64,000 bases of DNA from an uncultured Spirochaetales bacterium. Its GTDB lineage: Bacteria > Spirochaetota > Spirochaetia > Sphaerochaetales > Sphaerochaetaceae. Both the position numbers and the translations under genes were made by a program. The stretch lies in assembly GCA_949282255.1 (NCBI GenBank), contig CASDPA010000010.1, positions 1 through 64,000 on the forward strand, given 5' to 3'. Positions 61,667 through 64,000 of the stretch are shown in pieces. The notes under the pieces were generated by a model. The model was not told the DNA's origin, did not search any database, and was given only the letters and a program-made list of their open reading frames with translations. Each line of letters opens with the position of its first letter. Positions within the stretch are counted from its first letter, which is position 1.

Positions 61667-62143
61667 TCACAGATAACAGGTGATCTTCAGCACCTTGATT
61701 CCCAAGCCGAAATCATAATCAGGAATGCTAAAAACGAAAATCGGAGTGAAAAACTCGAAGCTGAACATCGTATCCCTGAAGTTCAGCAGGGCCAGGGAAC
61801 ATCCTATATTCCACAAATCAGGATGTACATAATAGGCACCTATTTCAAGTTTTGGGGAATAAATCATCTTATTTGCAAAAAGGAAATCAAACGGATGGTT
61901 CAGAATCTTAAACGGCTGGGTGGCAATGCTTACTCCTGCGCTTTCAAAAAGGGGGCTGAAAACAATCTCGCCACCGATATCAAGATAAGGCTCATCGAAG
62001 AATGAACAACCAGATGAGAGGACAAAACCGCCATAAGGTATTTTGCCGGATACACCTTGAGCGCCCAAGGAATAATAGAAAGAAGCGGAATATGCCGCAG
62101 AAGAAAGGACAAGAACAGAGAAAAGCAGAGCTATCTTCTTCAT
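61667..62143 (-). CDS. Secreted beta-barrel-like protein
   Basis: A 158-residue protein with a signal peptide (M-K-K-I-A-L-L-F-S-V-L-V-L-S-S-A-A-Y-S-A). The mature sequence has alternating aromatic strands (F-Y-Y-S-L-G-A-Q-G, I-G-G-E-I-V-F-S-P-L-F) and resembles its neighbour in overall build, without being a clear duplicate. Probably an outer-membrane or periplasmic beta-protein. It is 1 bp after the PLD lipoprotein stop, so co-transcribed. Confidence 0.62.
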   Translation of the reverse strand: MKKIALLFSVLVLSSAAYSASFYYSLGAQGVSGKIPYGGFVLSSGCSFFDEPYLDIGGEIVFSPLFESAGVSIATQPFKILNHPFDFLFANKMIYSPKLEIGAYYVHPDLWNIGCSLALLNFRDTMFSFEFFTPIFVFSIPDYDFGLGIKVLKITCYL

Positions 62144-62144
62144 C

Positions 62145-63425
62145 TCAACCTCCGTAATATACCATGAGATAGCTTAGGAAGGACGAATCATCTTTCCACT
62201 TTTCAGCAGTCTGCGCATCTATCTCCATCGAACCTTCGTCCATGCGGTCGTAAAAATGCTCTATGGAGGAAGTGGCGAATCCGCTGCTGTCAATGACAAG
62301 GGAATCTTCATGGCTGAGGTCCATGGAGCGGTAATTGAAATTGGTGCTCCCTATGACAGTATACCGCCCATCCACAACCATAAGCTTCTCATGCAGCATC
62401 GGAAGGTTTTCATCACCGCCGATGAATGCCACATACACATAGGCTCCAGTATCGACTATATCCGGAATAACATATTTGACACCGCTTTCGGCGTAGCCAC
62501 GGCTGTCAAGAGGGAAAAAGATATGCACATCCACACCTCTTTCAACCGCAAGGCGTATGCTGTTGTACATGCTTTCGTTCCAAATCGGCAGATAGGGAAG
62601 AATGTATATGCTTTCCTTTGCCCCATTTATCAGACTCGCATACATCGAAGCGACATTGCTTGAGCCTCCAGGCCCCTGATTGAAAAGGTATGCATCATAA
62701 AGAACCTCATCCCCCGATCCGGCATATGTCGGATAAAGCCCGACATCGATCTTCTCGACACTTGTCTTATTCCAGATGTTTATGAACTCACGCATGAAAA
62801 GAGCTGACAGTTCGGGAGAATCGAATAGATACATGCTGTCCCTCTGCAGTTTGTCATCCGGCGCACCGAGACTGATATAATTCAGGTTCATTCCACCGAT
62901 TGCGCATTTTTTCCCATCGAACACAAACAGCTTGCGATGATCACGAATAATCAATGACGCAGGATTGATTATCCTCAGGGCCGAAACCGGTGCATACTCT
63001 ATAAGGTGAACACCGCTGTCGCGCAGGAAATAAAGCTGTGTCATGTAATTCTTTGTCTCTGTCATATCATAGCTTGACAGTCCATCGATTATTATATACA
63101 CATCAACGCCATTTTCTGCCTTGTCTGCCAACAAGTCATAAAAAGATTCAAGCCGTGGAGAGGAAGATCCGAGGAAGGTGGAAATAAAAATATAATCCTC
63201 GGCCTCCCCGACAAGCTCCTCAAGCTTTTCAAGCCAGAGACCGCCATTGTAATAGCACTCCGGCAAAGGGACGCTGACCTTCTCCGCTCCATAATGCATG
63301 AGTTTTTCATCCACACTAGCAGATGAGAAAGTATAGGGGTCATCAAACACACCAGTAGTGGTGCTGCACGAAAAGAGCAGCACAAGAAGCAATGGAAGAA
63401 GCAACAATCTCTTTAAAAACATCAC
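62145..63425 (-). CDS. PLD-superfamily lipoprotein (cardiolipin-synthase-like)
   Basis: A 426-residue protein with a lipobox L-L-F-S-C-S (Cys20), so it is secreted and lipid-anchored, unlike cytoplasmic-facing Cls. Two PLD motifs are complete: R-D-H-R-K-L-F-V-F-D (near 162) and L-H-E-K-L-M-V-V-D (near 343), each followed by the G-G-M-N and G-S-T-N segments. It lacks the N-terminal membrane helices of cardiolipin synthase. The active site would be in the periplasm or at the outer membrane. ATG 63425/63422 overlaps the deaminase stop; two barrel-like proteins follow. Confidence 0.88.
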   Translation of the reverse strand: MMFLKRLLLLPLLLVLLFSCSTTTGVFDDPYTFSSASVDEKLMHYGAEKVSVPLPECYYNGGLWLEKLEELVGEAEDYIFISTFLGSSSPRLESFYDLLADKAENGVDVYIIIDGLSSYDMTETKNYMTQLYFLRDSGVHLIEYAPVSALRIINPASLIIRDHRKLFVFDGKKCAIGGMNLNYISLGAPDDKLQRDSMYLFDSPELSALFMREFINIWNKTSVEKIDVGLYPTYAGSGDEVLYDAYLFNQGPGGSSNVASMYASLINGAKESIYILPYLPIWNESMYNSIRLAVERGVDVHIFFPLDSRGYAESGVKYVIPDIVDTGAYVYVAFIGGDENLPMLHEKLMVVDGRYTVIGSTNFNYRSMDLSHEDSLVIDSSGFATSSIEHFYDRMDEGSMEIDAQTAEKWKDDSSFLSYLMVYYGG

Positions 63426-64000
63426 TTCCTCATAGTCGGAAAAATGAACGGATTTGGCAATAGGTCTTTAAAAAGATATACATTTTTATTTCCATCCAAA
63501 TCGCTTAAGACAACCTCTGTCTCCGGTCTTGAAAATTCTACAAGCACCTGAAGGCATAAAGCGCACGGAGGAGCAGGAGGATCATCATCGCTTACGACCA
63601 CAAGAAGGTCTATCCCTATCGCCCCCTCGGCAGCTATTGCAGATAATATTGCATTGCGTTCAGCACAGATCGTCGCACCGTAGGAAGAGTTTTCAACATT
63701 GCATCCAGCATATATCTTATTTGTAGCGGCACTCACCAAAGCAGCCCCTACTTTGAATTTCGAATATGGCGCATAGGCATTGGCTCTGGCTTTCTTGGCC
63801 ATTTCAAGAGCTTGGGACAGCAGGAGCTCTTTATTGCAACCCCCTTTTATTGGCCCGATGAGATTGGCCCCATAAACCAGCATATCGCCTTTTTTTACAC
63901 CGAACAGCTTCTGTTCAAGCTCTTCAGAGCTTTTGAACTCTCCGATTGCAGACAAATCCTTTATGACGGCTTTTGCCCCATGAGAAAGCAAGCGATCCCC
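63422..64000 (-). CDS. cdd: Cytidine deaminase fused to an upstream domain (partial, cut by window edge)
   Basis: The frame is open to the right edge, so the gene is partial. The downstream 130 residues form a cytidine deaminase: A-P-Y-S-K-F-K-V-G-A-A, the zinc motif C-A-E-R-N-A (His replaced by Cys, as in tetrameric CDAs) and P-C-A-L-C for the other two ligands. Upstream lies G-D-R-L-L-S-H-G-A-K-A-V-I-K-D-L-S, which looks like the end of a HAD-type hydrolase, then a 45-residue linker. There is no good start codon with a ribosome site at the domain border. The TTG at 63991 is not a convincing start. Salvages cytidine to uridine. Confidence 0.8.
   Translation of the reverse strand, partial: GDRLLSHGAKAVIKDLSAIGEFKSSEELEQKLFGVKKGDMLVYGANLIGPIKGGCNKELLLSQALEMAKKARANAYAPYSKFKVGAALVSAATNKIYAGCNVENSSYGATICAERNAILSAIAAEGAIGIDLLVVVSDDDPPAPPCALCLQVLVEFSRPETEVVLSDLDGNKNVYLFKDLLPNPFIFPTMRK

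Overview
The window reads as a chromosomal segment of a host-associated spirochaete, most likely of the Sphaerochaeta/Treponema side of Spirochaetota. This is inference from gene content, not from a marker-gene comparison. The pointers are a diderm envelope (several Sec-secreted beta-barrel-like proteins and lipoproteins), an aspartate transcarbamoylase with catalytic and regulatory chains fused, a fused PyrD-PyrK, an archaeal-type UMP kinase, a eukaryotic-type hexokinase, a family II pyrophosphatase with CBS/DRTGG insert, and a long PRPP synthetase. Genes are tightly packed, with many 1-4 nt stop/start overlaps and strong AGGAGG-type ribosome binding sites. No tRNA, rRNA or CRISPR array was found.

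Layout. Positions 1-94 look like the end of a mobile element running off the left edge: two hairpins beginning directly at an ATGA, resembling the 5' end of a HEARO / IscB omega-RNA. 129-7473 holds two small hydrolases and a coupled minus-strand block pgm - membrane protein - comEC-like - rsmA - metallophosphatase. 7569-10485 has a frameshifted gene remnant, an RlmI-type rRNA methyltransferase and a CorA transporter with a structured leader. 10543-11803 holds a small outer-membrane protein and an XRE regulator fused to a desulfoferrodoxin-like domain. 11808-18121 is a de novo pyrimidine operon (pyrBI - pyrE - pyrF - pyrDK - pyrC - small ORF) preceded by a leader with a 25-codon U-rich reading frame abutting an intrinsic terminator, the architecture of enterobacterial pyrBI attenuation. 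Upstream lie a polysaccharide export pair (BY-kinase/Wzz and a Wza-like protein).

22301-37250 carries RidA, a HAD phosphatase, an inositol-phosphatase-family enzyme, a 989-aa acidic protein with a 15-bp tandem repeat, an aminotransferase, PRPP synthetase, a Na/Pi cotransporter, TrkH/TrkA, ArgH and a lipoprotein. 37375-44778 has SSB, PyrH, a radical-SAM protein, a patatin, a peroxiredoxin, and a nucleosidase - pyridoxal kinase - hexokinase - secreted protein operon. 44875-53026 has an MFS carrier, exonuclease I, an SDR, cardiolipin synthase, prfA-prmC and a LysR regulator. 53183-64000 has a heterodimeric ABC exporter with one degenerate ATP site, Rel, CBS-pyrophosphatase, RpiB, two barrel-like proteins, a PLD-type lipoprotein and a cytidine deaminase fused to an upstream domain cut by the window edge.

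How the genes fit together: nucleotide supply is a theme. PRPP synthetase feeds PyrE, the pyr operon makes UMP, PyrH phosphorylates it, cytidine deaminase salvages, RpiB supplies ribose-5-P, Rel and the pyrophosphatase tie this to the stringent response. The best candidates for something new are the pyr leader, the element at the left edge, the corA leader and the XRE-desulfoferrodoxin fusion.
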